A stretch of DNA of 64,000 nucleotides. Origin: Paractinoplanes bogorensis. Lineage in GTDB: Bacteria > Actinomycetota > Actinomycetes > Mycobacteriales > Micromonosporaceae. Positions 7,555 through 15,642 of this stretch are shown here, in pieces. Made by a program: the position numbers and the translations under genes. Below the pieces are notes generated by a model. That model worked only from the letters and a program-made list of their open reading frames with translations, made no database searches and was not told the DNA's origin. Numbering within the stretch: position 1 is the stretch's first letter; each line of letters starts with the position of its first letter. The stretch lies in assembly GCF_018829635.1 (NCBI RefSeq), contig NZ_JAHKKG010000006.1:248001-312000 (forward strand), read 5' to 3'.

Positions 7555-8973
7555 ATGGGACGACATCGTTCCGGGTTGGCGCCGCGGCGCTGGGCCCTCG
7601 TTCTGAGCCTGGTGACCGCGTCCGCCGCGTACGGGCTGATGCAGTTGACCTCGGCCCCGGGTGCCTCGGCGGCGACGGGCGCCCTGCCGAGCTCGCCGGT
7701 CGCGGTCGTCAGCACCCCGTCGGGCGGCGGCTACTGGATCGCCTCGCGTACCGGTGAGGTCGTCTCGTACGGCGACGCCCCGGCCCTACCCGGCGTCCGG
7801 GTCTCGAACGTGGTCGGCATGGCCGCGACCCCGTCCGGCGGCGGCGTGTGGCTGGCCGGGGCCGACGGCGGCGTCTTCAGTCTGGGCGACGCCGGCTTCT
7901 ACAAGTCGCTTCCGGGTCTCGGCGTGCACGTGAACAACATCGTCGGGATCGCGTCCACGCCGTCCGGCCGGGGCTACTGGCTGACCGGCGCCGACGGCGG
8001 GGTCTTCGCGTTCGGTGACGCGGGTTTCTACAAGTCGCTGCCCGGCCTGAACGTGCGGGTCAACAACATCGTCGGGATCGCGCCGACGCCGTCCGGCCGG
8101 GGCTACTGGCTGGCCGGGGCCGACGGCGGCGTGTTCGCGTTCGGTGACGCGGGTTTCTACAAGTCGCTGCCCGGTCTCAACGTTCGCGTCAACAACATCG
8201 TCGGCATCACCGCCACTCCGTCCGGGCGGGGCTATTGGCTCACCGGGAGCGACGGCGGCGTGTTCGCGTTCGGTGACGCGGGCTTCTATCAGAGCCTGGG
8301 TGGCGTACGGCTGAACGCGCCCGTCGCCGGAATGACCCGCACCCGCAGCGGCGCCGGTTATCTGATGGTCGCCCGCGACGGCGGTGTCTTCGCCTTCGGT
8401 GACGCGCGTTTCCGCGGCCGGCCCACCGTGGCCGATGTGCCCGTCCCGGCCGATGCGGGCAGCCGCCAGCCCGCCCGCACGCGCACGCTGTCCAACGCGG
8501 GCGTCGACTTCATCGCGACCTGGGAGGGGTTCCGGCCCACGGCCTACAACGACGGCTACGGCACCTGCACCATCGGCTACGGGTTCGTGCTGCACAAGGG
8601 CAGGTGCACGGCCGCCGACGCCTCGCAGCGGATGGATCAGGACCTGGCCAAGTCGATGCTGCGGGACAAGGCCGAGCACACGTACGCCGCCGCCCTGCGC
8701 TCGGCCCAGCCCGACGTGCCGCTGACCCAGACCGAGTTCGACGCGCTGGTCGACCTCGTCTTCAACACCGGCCCGGCCCCCGTGCAGACCGGAACCATCG
8801 GTGCCGATCTGCGCGCCCGGGCGTACGGGAGCATTCCCGAGCATTTCCGGCTGTACGTCAAGGCCGGCGGCACCAAGTCGTGCGGCCTCTACAGCCGTCG
8901 GGTCAGCGACGGCAACCTGTTCGCCCACGCCTCCTACGCCCGGCTCGCGCCGGCCTGTCCGTTCAAAGGCTGA
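7555..8973 (+). CDS. secreted repeat-domain lysozyme (GH24-type endolysin)
   Basis: I choose the ATG at 7555 because a GGAGAG site lies just before it; a GTG 9 codons upstream lacks one. The 472-residue product has an Arg-containing N-terminus and a hydrophobic signal segment. It then carries repeats of about 43 residues, each with GYWL, DGGVFAFGDAGFY and VNNIVGI, which likely form a beta-propeller-like domain (about residues 50-290). The C-terminal third is T4-lysozyme-like: WEGFRPTAYNDGYGTCTIGYG supplies the catalytic Glu and Asp. It should cleave peptidoglycan glycan strands outside the cell. The next gene, 3 bp downstream, shares the repeats but ends in a peptidase. Confidence 0.9.
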   Translation: MGRHRSGLAPRRWALVLSLVTASAAYGLMQLTSAPGASAATGALPSSPVAVVSTPSGGGYWIASRTGEVVSYGDAPALPGVRVSNVVGMAATPSGGGVWLAGADGGVFSLGDAGFYKSLPGLGVHVNNIVGIASTPSGRGYWLTGADGGVFAFGDAGFYKSLPGLNVRVNNIVGIAPTPSGRGYWLAGADGGVFAFGDAGFYKSLPGLNVRVNNIVGITATPSGRGYWLTGSDGGVFAFGDAGFYQSLGGVRLNAPVAGMTRTRSGAGYLMVARDGGVFAFGDARFRGRPTVADVPVPADAGSRQPARTRTLSNAGVDFIATWEGFRPTAYNDGYGTCTIGYGFVLHKGRCTAADASQRMDQDLAKSMLRDKAEHTYAAALRSAQPDVPLTQTEFDALVDLVFNTGPAPVQTGTIGADLRARAYGSIPEHFRLYVKAGGTKSCGLYSRRVSDGNLFAHASYARLAPACPFKG

Positions 8974-8976
8974 GTC

Positions 8977-10251
8977 ATGTCTCGTTCCCGCATCCTGCTC
9001 GCGGCCGGCACGGTCGCGACCGCTCTCACCGCCGTGGCGATCACGGCCACGGCCGGCCACGCGCTCGGCGGCCCCGACGCCGGCACCGCGATCGTCGCCG
9101 CGCCCGGTGGCACCGGGTACGCGATCGTCAGCGGCACCGGCGGCCAGTACAACTACGGTTCCAGCGTCTTCACCGGCAGCATGGCGGGCCAACCGCTGGC
9201 CGCGCCCATGGTGGACGCGGCCACCCGCCCCGGCTCGGGCGGCCTGTGGATGGCCGGGGCCGACGGCGGCGTGTTCGCCTTCGGGGCACCGTTCTACGGC
9301 TCGATGGGCAACAAGCCCCTGTCCAAGCCGATCGTGGCCATCGTGCCGACCGCCTCCGGCAACGGCTACACGCTGGTCGGCGCGGACGGCGGCACGTTCA
9401 ACTTCGGCGACGCTCCCTACCCGGGTTCGCTGGCCGGGACGAAGCTGGCCGCCCCGATCGTGGATGCCGTCCGCCCGGCCGGCGGTGGCCTGCTGCTGGC
9501 CGCGGCCGACGGTGGCGTCTTCGCGCTCGGCGGGGCCCAGTTCCAGGGCTCGATGGGCGGGACGGCACTGGCCCGGCCGGTCACCGCGATCGTCGACTCG
9601 CCCAGCGGAAAGGGTTACCTGCTGGTCGGGCAGGACGGCGGCACGTTCGCGTTCGGCGACTTCCCGTTCCCGGGTTCGCTGGCCGGCAAGCGGCTCAACG
9701 CCCCGGTCGTCGACGCGGTCCGCGGCATCGACACCGGCGTGTGGATGCTCGGCTCCGACGGCGGCGTGTTCGCGATGTCGGCGCCGTTCTACGGCTCGGC
9801 GGTCACCCAGGCCAACACGCCACCCGCGCCTGCGGTCGGTTCCACCGTGGTCACCGGTGCCCTGGCCAAGGCGACCTGCCCGGCCGGCGGCTCGATCACC
9901 GTGTCGGTCACCATCGGCGACCAGGTCGCCCGCATGCTGGCGGCCGCGCGGGCCGGCGGCACGTCACTCTGCGGCAGCGGCTGGCGCAGCGTGGACGGTC
10001 AGATCGCCCTGCGCAAGCAGAACTGCGGTCAGCCGCCCACGAACGACACCATCTACAACAAGTCGCCGAGTGCCTGCAAGCCGCCGACGGCCCGCCCCGG
10101 CACGTCGATGCACGAGAAGGGCCTGGCCATCGACTTCACCAACTGCAACCGCGGCTCGGCCTGCTTCACGTGGCTGTCCGGCAACGCCGCCACCTACGGC
10201 CTGCACAACCTGCCCGGCGAGGACTGGCACTGGTCCACCACCGGCCGCTGA
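8977..10251 (+). CDS. secreted repeat-domain VanY-type D,D-carboxypeptidase (M15)
   Basis: The 424-residue protein has an N-terminal signal peptide (residues 1-30, ending near ATAGHA). Five or more beta-rich repeats of the DGGVFAFG type follow (about 40-275), related to those of the upstream lysozyme. A C-terminal M15B/VanY-like domain completes it. The domain shows the zinc and catalytic pattern SMHEKGLAIDF, NAATYGLHNLPGE and DWHWS. It should hydrolyse D-Ala peptide cross-link precursors in the wall. The 3-bp spacing to the lysozyme indicates one mRNA and coordinated cleavage of glycan and peptide bonds. Confidence 0.88.
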   Translation: MSRSRILLAAGTVATALTAVAITATAGHALGGPDAGTAIVAAPGGTGYAIVSGTGGQYNYGSSVFTGSMAGQPLAAPMVDAATRPGSGGLWMAGADGGVFAFGAPFYGSMGNKPLSKPIVAIVPTASGNGYTLVGADGGTFNFGDAPYPGSLAGTKLAAPIVDAVRPAGGGLLLAAADGGVFALGGAQFQGSMGGTALARPVTAIVDSPSGKGYLLVGQDGGTFAFGDFPFPGSLAGKRLNAPVVDAVRGIDTGVWMLGSDGGVFAMSAPFYGSAVTQANTPPAPAVGSTVVTGALAKATCPAGGSITVSVTIGDQVARMLAAARAGGTSLCGSGWRSVDGQIALRKQNCGQPPTNDTIYNKSPSACKPPTARPGTSMHEKGLAIDFTNCNRGSACFTWLSGNAATYGLHNLPGEDWHWSTTGR

Positions 10252-10254
10252 CGG

Positions 10255-10767
10255 TCAATCAGCGGCGAACAGCGTGAGGGAGCTGCGTGCCGGACTGCTC
10301 GCCCACGCCGCCCGCAGCGCCGGGTGCTGCGCCAGCCGCTTCTCGACGGCCCGGAGCGCGTGGTCCCGCTCCGGGCCGGGCGGGCTGAAGTCGAAGCCGG
10401 TGTCCGCCGCGGCGGGCCGGCCGAGTTGGGCCAGCTCGGGCGTGTCGGCGAAGACCATGTCCAGGCTGACCTGCCAAATCTCCGGCTGATACCAGTCCTG
10501 GTCGGCCCAGGCGTCCCGGACGTCGACGGCGAACTGCCGGGTAAAGCTCAGGCTGGGCAACCGGTCGTCCCAGCTGTACCGGCCCCACTGCACCAGGAAG
10601 CCGTCGGCGTCCTCCTCCACCGGCTCCAGACCGTCGACCGCCAGCGCGAGGAACTCGGTGAACGCCTGCCAAGCGGCCGCGACGTCGTGGACGTGTCCGG
10701 CGTCGACGCCACGACCCCGGAGAAGGTCGGCGAACGTCTCCGCCGCGTCACGCCAAGGGGTTCCCAC
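10255..10767 (-). CDS. conserved hypothetical protein, last gene of the MNIO operon
   Basis: This 170-residue acidic, aromatic-rich protein has segments such as WGRYSWDDRLPSLSFTRQF and DQDWYQPEIWQVSLDMVF. No signal peptide, membrane helix or known catalytic motif is visible. It lies 9 bp after the SCO6045-like gene in the same orientation, so it is probably co-transcribed with the DUF692/TIGR04222 genes, although it may simply be a co-located read-through gene. I do not recognise the family. Confidence 0.7.
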   Translation of the reverse strand: MGTPWRDAAETFADLLRGRGVDAGHVHDVAAAWQAFTEFLALAVDGLEPVEEDADGFLVQWGRYSWDDRLPSLSFTRQFAVDVRDAWADQDWYQPEIWQVSLDMVFADTPELAQLGRPAAADTGFDFSPPGPERDHALRAVEKRLAQHPALRAAWASSPARSSLTLFAAD

Positions 10768-10776
10768 GGCGGCCGT

Positions 10777-11295
10777 TCAGGGGCGCCGCAGGACGTGGAC
10801 CCGGCCGCCCAGCTGCACGGCGAGGGCTCCCGCCTTGATGCTCAGGGCGGGGGTCCGGCGCGATCGGGGTGCGGTGGTGCCGTCGTAGTGCCAGGCCGCC
10901 TCGCGTTCGGCCAGTTCAGCGGCGGCCACGGCGGGCAGTTCTCCCCGGGCGACCAGCGAGCGGGCCATATCCCAGCCGTCGCGCAACGAACCCTGCGTCG
11001 GGCGGGTCGCGGCCCATGTGGCGAACTCGCGCTTCCACCGGTTGCCGAAGCCGGCCGCGAGCATCGGCCACTGCCGAGCCACCTCGCCCGCGCGTTTCCG
11101 TAGCAGCGCTACCCGAGCCGCCTCAAAGGCAGAACCGTCAATTCCTTCCGGTACGGATCTGCCGGCCGTCAACGCTTCGACCAGGGCTGTCTGTCGAGCG
11201 GCCAGACTCGGGCCGCCCCGCCCGGTCGCTTCCGCGCCGCCCTCCCCGGTCGCTTCCGCGTCGGCTGGATCGGCCGCGCTGTTGTGGGTGGTCAT
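10777..11295 (-). CDS. SCO6045-like protein, candidate partner of the DUF692 enzyme
   Basis: I choose the ATG giving MTTHNSAADPADAE (172 residues), because it overlaps the DUF692 stop codon by 4 bp. After an Ala/Gly/Glu-rich low-complexity start, a helical domain (about 45-125) contains RKRAGEVARQWPMLAAGF and WKREFATWAATRP. This loosely resembles the recognition-partner proteins (DUF2063/MbnC type) that accompany DUF692 enzymes. A basic C-terminal region ends in VQLGGRVHVLRRP. Partner function is inferred from position and weak pattern similarity only. Confidence 0.65.
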   Translation of the reverse strand: MTTHNSAADPADAEATGEGGAEATGRGGPSLAARQTALVEALTAGRSVPEGIDGSAFEAARVALLRKRAGEVARQWPMLAAGFGNRWKREFATWAATRPTQGSLRDGWDMARSLVARGELPAVAAAELAEREAAWHYDGTTAPRSRRTPALSIKAGALAVQLGGRVHVLRRP

Positions 11296-12143
11296 GTGAC
11301 TGTGGGGTAGCCGGAGGCCTTGGCGATCGCGTCCAGTTCGGCGGTCAGCTCGGGGGCCGCGGGATAGTCGCCGTCGCGTTCCAGCATCAGGGCCGGTGGG
11401 CGGTGGCGGTCGCACAGTTCGGTGACCAGGTCGAGCACCGGCTGGGGGACCGCGTCGGTGTGGGTGTCGTGGTACAGGCCCTCGTGCTCGGCGCCGCCGG
11501 CCACGTGGACATAGGCGACCCGGTCCAGCGGCACGTGGTCGAGCAGGTCGAGCGGGTCGGTGCCGCGGTTGCGGGCGTTGGCGTAGACGTTGGCGATGTC
11601 GAGCAGCAGCATCGCCCCGGACCGGTCGAGGATCTCGGTGATGAACTGGGCCTCGGTCAGCTCGTCGTCGGGCCAGTCGAACAGGGCGGCGATCGGCTCG
11701 AGGGCGATCGGTACCGACACCGACTCGCCGAGCCGCCGCACGTTGGCGACCACGGCGTCGACGGCTTCCCGCGACCGGGGGAGCGGCAGCAGGTGCCCGG
11801 CCTCGACGCCGCCGGCCCGGACGAACGCGATGTGCTCGCTGACCAGCGGGGCGTTCAGGCGTTCGGCGACGGCGGCGAAGTGCTCGACCCGGTCGCCGTC
11901 GACCGGCTCGGCGCCGCCCAGCGACAGGCGGACCCCGTGCGGGATCACCGTGACGCCCCGGTCGAGCAGCGCCTGCAGGCCGGGCGGGAGGTCGCCGTGC
12001 GCGTGCACCGACTCGGCGACCACCTCGGCGAACCGCAGCCCGGGCAGCCCCTCGACATAGCCGGCGATCTCGGGCCGCCAGCCGATGCCGACCCCGTACG
12101 AGGGAAGGGTTTTTGTCCGTACGGGAGAAGGAGTCTCAGCCAC
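11292..12143 (-). CDS. DUF692 (MNIO/MbnB-TglH family) multinuclear iron oxidase-like enzyme
   Basis: The TIM-barrel domain begins at the segment GVGIGWRPE. I place the start at a GTG (12143) giving MAETPSPVRT and about 283 residues, overlapping the end of the TIGR04222 gene by 8 bp. Longer in-frame Ala/Arg-rich sequence is a shadow of that gene. Conserved family segments include VIPHGVRLSLGG, LVSEHIAF, LLLDIANVYANARN, RVAYVHVAGG, YHDTHTDAVP and LMLERDGDYP, which supply the His, Glu, Asp and Asn iron ligands of the family. Known members oxidatively modify cysteines of ribosomal peptides together with a partner protein. Here the neighbour upstream has a cysteine-rich tail. Confidence 0.85.
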   Translation of the reverse strand: MAETPSPVRTKTLPSYGVGIGWRPEIAGYVEGLPGLRFAEVVAESVHAHGDLPPGLQALLDRGVTVIPHGVRLSLGGAEPVDGDRVEHFAAVAERLNAPLVSEHIAFVRAGGVEAGHLLPLPRSREAVDAVVANVRRLGESVSVPIALEPIAALFDWPDDELTEAQFITEILDRSGAMLLLDIANVYANARNRGTDPLDLLDHVPLDRVAYVHVAGGAEHEGLYHDTHTDAVPQPVLDLVTELCDRHRPPALMLERDGDYPAAPELTAELDAIAKASGYPTVT

Positions 12144-13038
12144 CGCACCCGCCCCCGCCGCCGCAGGAGCTGCCACCACCGCACGAGCTGCTGCCGCTGC
12201 TGCACGAGTAGCTGCTGCTGTCGGAGCTGCCGGCGCCGCCGACACTGCCACTGGTGGCGGCGATGCGCTGGACCTCGGCCTCGGCCGCGAACGCCGGGTC
12301 CATCGAGTAGAGCGCCGCGCCGCCGTAGAGCGCCACGCCCATCGCCGCACCGGACGCGCCGTAGGTGGCGTAGGCGGGGGAGTTGCTCGGCGCCAGGTAG
12401 TTGTGCTTGTAGCGCAGGTCGCGCATGCCCTTGTTGGCCACGTCGGTGGCGTAGCGGCGGGTGCGCAGCATGGTCAGCGTCACGATGAAGGCGACGACCG
12501 TGGCGAAGATGATGAACGCGACCGGCTTGTTGTTGTTCAGGCCGGCCAGGATGCGGGCGATGCCGATCACGACGAGGGCCAGCCCGGCCAGGATCCACAG
12601 GCGGGCCTCGCGCATCTTGCCCGAGCTGACCGCCAGCCCGGAGCGCTCGAGGTGGTCGCGCAGCTGCTCCAGGGCGGAGGCGACCCACTGGTCGTTCGGC
12701 AGGTCACGGGTGCGGACGCCCCGGGACGCGGCGTTGTAGATCGCGCTGTCGAGCGGGGTGACGCCGGCCGGCAGGGGTCCGCTCTGCACGAGCGTCTTGC
12801 CGGCGCCGGTGCCGAGCGCGTTGGCCGTCCGCAGGCCGCCGAGCGAGGCGTAGATGGCCAGCTTGTCGCCGCCGTTGAGATAGGCCACCTGCTGCGGGCC
12901 GAGGTTGTCGACCCGGGCGCCGCGGCTGCCGCGGAAGAGCGCCTTGCGGTGGACGGCGGCGATGATCGCGATGGCGATCAGGGCGCCGAGGTAATAGGTG
13001 AGAAAGGTCGGGCCGGAGATTCCCCAGGTGTCGTTCAT
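12136..13038 (-). CDS. TIGR04222-type membrane protein with Cys/Gly/Ser-rich C-terminal tail
   Basis: The 300-residue protein starts at an ATG with GAGGAGG 9 bp upstream. It has an N-terminal membrane helix (about 12-30), a soluble domain, two more helices (about 147-168 and 172-190), and a second soluble part. From about residue 265 it becomes pure Gly/Ser/Cys, with four cysteines at about 279, 286, 292 and 298 spaced 6-7 residues apart. The TIGR04222 domain is known from actinobacteria as a domain preceding such low-complexity tails. As the first gene of the MNIO operon, it is a candidate substrate of the DUF692 enzyme; this is inference. Confidence 0.85.
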   Translation of the reverse strand: MNDTWGISGPTFLTYYLGALIAIAIIAAVHRKALFRGSRGARVDNLGPQQVAYLNGGDKLAIYASLGGLRTANALGTGAGKTLVQSGPLPAGVTPLDSAIYNAASRGVRTRDLPNDQWVASALEQLRDHLERSGLAVSSGKMREARLWILAGLALVVIGIARILAGLNNNKPVAFIIFATVVAFIVTLTMLRTRRYATDVANKGMRDLRYKHNYLAPSNSPAYATYGASGAAMGVALYGGAALYSMDPAFAAEAEVQRIAATSGSVGGAGSSDSSSYSCSSGSSSCGGGSSCGGGGGCGG

Positions 13039-13102
13039 CGGGCTGGACCTCCTCGTTGCGACTCTTGTGGCCTCATTGTGCAGGGCCGCGCAACATAGTG
13101 GA

Positions 13103-13681
13103 TCAGGCCCTTCGGACGGCTTCCTCGACCAGATCGAGGACCCGGCTCAACTGGCCCGGCGGGCGGCCGGTGGCGAGGTGGAGCACGAGGCCGTCGTACG
13201 CGAGCTCGAGGAACTGGGTCAGCACGTCGACCGGGACGTCGTCGCGCAGCACACCGGCCTCACGCTGGCGCTGCAGCCGCTCGCGGGTGGCGTCGGCGAT
13301 GGCCGCGGACCGCTCGGCCCAGCGCTTGGCGAACGCCGGGTCGGTGCGCAGCCGCCGCGACACCTCGAGCTGGGTGCCGAGCCAGCCGGCCGTGTCGCCC
13401 TCGCTGCCGCCGGCACGTTCCAGCAGGTCGCGCATCACCTGGACGAGACCGTTGCGGGCCACCGTCTCGACCATCGCGGCCGCGTCGTCCTCGGCCACGG
13501 CCAGGAAGAGCGATTCCTTGTCGCGAAAATGGTGGAAAATCGCGCCGCGGGACAGCCCGGTTGCGTCCTCCAGCCGCCGCACTGTCGCACCCTCGTAGCC
13601 GAACCGCGCGAAACAGTCACGCGCCGCCGCGAGGATCTCGTGGCGGCGGGCGTCGAGCTGGTCCTGGCTTACACGGGGCAC
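13103..13681 (-). CDS. acnR: TetR-family regulator, AcnR-like repressor of aconitase
   Basis: The GTG at 13681 gives an N-terminus VPRVSQDQLDARR and leaves the palindromic operator upstream. An ATG 11 codons earlier would put the start almost on top of the operator. The HTH region reads CFARFGYEGATVRRLEDATGL then SRGAIFHHFRDKESLFLA. From memory this closely resembles corynebacterial AcnR, which represses aconitase. The C-terminal part (VQVMRDLL, LRTDPAF, DVPVDVLTQFLELAYDGL) also fits AcnR. In Corynebacterium acnR sits beside acn; here aconitase lies about 6.5 kb away but shares a near-identical palindrome with this gene. Confidence 0.78.
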   Translation of the reverse strand: MPRVSQDQLDARRHEILAAARDCFARFGYEGATVRRLEDATGLSRGAIFHHFRDKESLFLAVAEDDAAAMVETVARNGLVQVMRDLLERAGGSEGDTAGWLGTQLEVSRRLRTDPAFAKRWAERSAAIADATRERLQRQREAGVLRDDVPVDVLTQFLELAYDGLVLHLATGRPPGQLSRVLDLVEEAVRRA

Positions 13682-13716
13682 ACCCAGGATCGTGTCACGT
13701 GTCCCCTTTCGCATGC

Positions 13717-13734
13717 AATCCGTACGTACGTCTT
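13717..13734. promoter_or_regulatory. palindromic operator candidate upstream of the acnR-like gene
   Basis: The 18-bp element AATCCGTACGTACGTCTT has two half-sites matching at 7 of 9 positions (core CGTAC/GTACG). It lies 36-53 bp before the GTG start of the TetR gene. The shared stretch CCGTACGTACGTCTTG (13720-13735) matches the site in front of aconitase at 15 of 16 bases, in the same relation to the plus strand. Autorepression by the AcnR-like protein is inferred. Confidence 0.7.
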
Positions 13735-13856
13735 GGCAAAGCGGATGGTAGAAGCGGCTGGTGACGGGCGGATGGCGCGAATTCCCCCATCCCGGTCGGA
13801 AGTTGTTAACAAGCCTGGACTACTCGTTGCCCCTTTCCCTCACGTAAAGTGCCCGG

Positions 13857-14507
13857 GTGCCCCTCGTCCTGATCGCTCTCGACGACACCCTGCTCGACCG
13901 CAGCGGTGCGTTCAGGCTGTGGGCCAAGGGATTCCTCGATGAGATCGGGGCGCCACAGGATGACCTCGACTGGTTACTCTCGGTAGATGCCGACGGTCTG
14001 ACCGGCCGCTGGGACCTGGCCGATCTGATCCGCGAGCGCTATCAGCTCACCGTGCCGTCGATCGACCTCGTCGAGGAGCTGCACGAGGGGCCGCTGCCGT
14101 TCGAGAAGCTCGACCCGATGGTCGGCTGCGCGCTGCAGATCGCCGTCGACGCCGGGTTCGTCCCCGTGGTGGTGACGAACGGGCAGGCCGAGATCCAGGA
14201 CATCCGCATTCGCCGTACGGGACTCGACCGCTATGTCGCCGACTGGGTGATCTCGGAGCGGGCCGGCGTGAGCAAGCCCAACCCGCGGATCTTCGCGCTG
14301 GCCGCGCAGCGGGTGCGGATGCGCCTGGGCGGGGCCTGGGTGGTCGGCGACAGCCCCGAGGCCGACATCGGCGGCGCGGCGGCGATGGGACTGCCCAGCG
14401 TGTGGCTGCACCGCGGGCGCGAGTGGGTGGACGACCGGTTCGCGCCGACCAAGGTCGTCGGCAACGTGATCCAGGGGATCTCCGCCATCATGGCGGCCGC
14501 GCGATAA
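13857..14507 (+). CDS. HAD-superfamily protein with alanine at the nucleophile position
   Basis: The 216-residue protein begins at a GTG and fits the HAD hydrolase fold. Motif II is VVVTNGQ, motif III is the lysine in AGVSKPNPRIF, and motif IV is VVGDSPEADIGGA. Motif I reads LIALDDTLLDR, where the family has F/L-D-x-D-x-T. The nucleophilic Asp is Ala (codon GCT) while the second Asp is kept. Without the nucleophile it cannot form the aspartyl-phosphate intermediate, so it may bind a ligand or be inactive, or use another residue. No obvious Shine-Dalgarno site is present. Confidence 0.85.
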   Translation: MPLVLIALDDTLLDRSGAFRLWAKGFLDEIGAPQDDLDWLLSVDADGLTGRWDLADLIRERYQLTVPSIDLVEELHEGPLPFEKLDPMVGCALQIAVDAGFVPVVVTNGQAEIQDIRIRRTGLDRYVADWVISERAGVSKPNPRIFALAAQRVRMRLGGAWVVGDSPEADIGGAAAMGLPSVWLHRGREWVDDRFAPTKVVGNVIQGISAIMAAAR

Positions 14508-14592
14508 ATCAGTTGCGTCCTCCCGTGTGGGTTCGGGAGAGTGTCCGCGTCGGCCGTTGCAGGTCGTCCTGAGAGAGAAGGAGGTCGAGTCC

Positions 14593-14745
14593 ATGGCTGT
14601 CTTCGTGATGCCCGCTGTCCGGATTCGCTTTTCCTCTTCTTCTCTCTTCAAGGAGACCCTCCAGTGCGCGAGCACGACTCTTTCGGCCCGGCCACCGTGC
14701 GCCGCGGCCGCCGCAAGTTCGACGACGACGACGCAAACTTCCTGA
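14593..14745 (+). CDS. possible 50-codon leader ORF upstream of and overlapping the RIO kinase
   Basis: An ATG at 14593 is preceded by a perfect AAGGAGG (14578-14584) at 8 bp spacing, a stronger site than that of the RIO kinase. The encoded peptide starts MAVFVMPAVRIRF and turns into Ser/Thr/Ala-rich sequence. Its second half (14664-14745) lies over the kinase N-terminus in another frame, so it cannot be an ordinary domain. It could be a translational leader that opens the kinase ribosome binding site. No family is recognised, and chance is possible. Confidence 0.3.
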   Translation: MAVFVMPAVRIRFSSSSLFKETLQCASTTLSARPPCAAAAASSTTTTQTS

Positions 14746-15581
14746 AGCGCGGGCGGCTCGAGCCGCAGCTGACGGAAGATCCCGACCTGCCCGAGACCGG
14801 TGACCGCTGGTCCACGTGGGACGGCTCCCTCAAGGGGCCGGAACCGCGACCGGACTGGGTCCGAACGGAATACGGCGCGGTTGACACCGAACTCGGCATG
14901 CTCAAGACCGGCAAGGAAGCCGACGTCTTCCTGGTGCGCCGGGCCGTACCCGACACCGACAAGATCAGCATGCTGGCCGCCAAGCGGTACCGCGACGGCG
15001 ACCACAAGCTGTTCCACCGCGACGCCGGCTATCTCGAGGGCCGCCGGGTCCGCCGATCCCGGGAGAACCGGGCCATGGCCAGCCGGAGCGCGTTCGGCAA
15101 AGAGATGATCGCCCAGCAGTGGGCGGTCGCCGAGTTCGGCGCGCTCAGCCACCTCTGGCACGTGGGCCTGGAGAGCGGTCTGGTGCGGGTGCCTTATCCG
15201 GTGCAGCTGATCGGCACCGAGCTGATGCTCGAGTTCATCGGCGACTGGGAGACCGGCGAGGCGGCACCCCGCCTGGCTCAGGTGCGGGCCGACCCCGACC
15301 AGCTGGCCGACCTGTGGCGGCAGATGACCGACGCGCTGTCGGTGCTGGCCCGGGCGCAGGTGGCCCACGGCGACCTGTCGCCCTACAACACCCTGGTGCA
15401 CGACGGCCGGCTGGTGCTCATCGACCTGCCGCAGATCGTGGACGTGGTCGCCAACCCGCAGGGCGGCGACTTCATCGCCCGCGACGTCCGCAACGTCGCG
15501 GCCTGGTTCACTCAGCGTGGCCTGAAAGTCGACGCCGATGAGCTGCTGGAAAGGCTGCTCTACGAAGCCGGCCTGAGATGA
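14664..15581 (+). CDS. RIO-type serine kinase/ATPase
   Basis: The start is placed at a GTG (MREHDSFGP) with AAGGAGA 7 bp upstream, giving 305 residues. RIO features are the P-loop substitute LKTGKEADVFLV, the ATP-binding lysine in MLAAKRYR (near 106), the catalytic loop VAHGDLSPYNTLV (near 233-245) and the metal-binding loop LIDLPQIVD (near 253). RIO kinases are cytosolic atypical kinases/ATPases. In archaea and eukaryotes they act in ribosome maturation; in actinobacteria the target is unknown. The N-terminal 60 residues are charged and probably disordered. Confidence 0.9.
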   Translation: MREHDSFGPATVRRGRRKFDDDDANFLKRGRLEPQLTEDPDLPETGDRWSTWDGSLKGPEPRPDWVRTEYGAVDTELGMLKTGKEADVFLVRRAVPDTDKISMLAAKRYRDGDHKLFHRDAGYLEGRRVRRSRENRAMASRSAFGKEMIAQQWAVAEFGALSHLWHVGLESGLVRVPYPVQLIGTELMLEFIGDWETGEAAPRLAQVRADPDQLADLWRQMTDALSVLARAQVAHGDLSPYNTLVHDGRLVLIDLPQIVDVVANPQGGDFIARDVRNVAAWFTQRGLKVDADELLERLLYEAGLR

Positions 15582-15642
15582 CGCGCAGGACGAAGCCGGG
15601 ACCGCGGCCGCCGAAGACCCGGCGCCCGCGGCCCCGGCCGCG

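Noticed and set aside
12136..12240. Low-complexity Gly/Ser/Cys tail as an assembly artefact
   Set aside because: The frame stays open, the cysteine spacing is regular, and the tail is typical of TIGR04222 proteins; the DUF692 gene starts within it in another frame.
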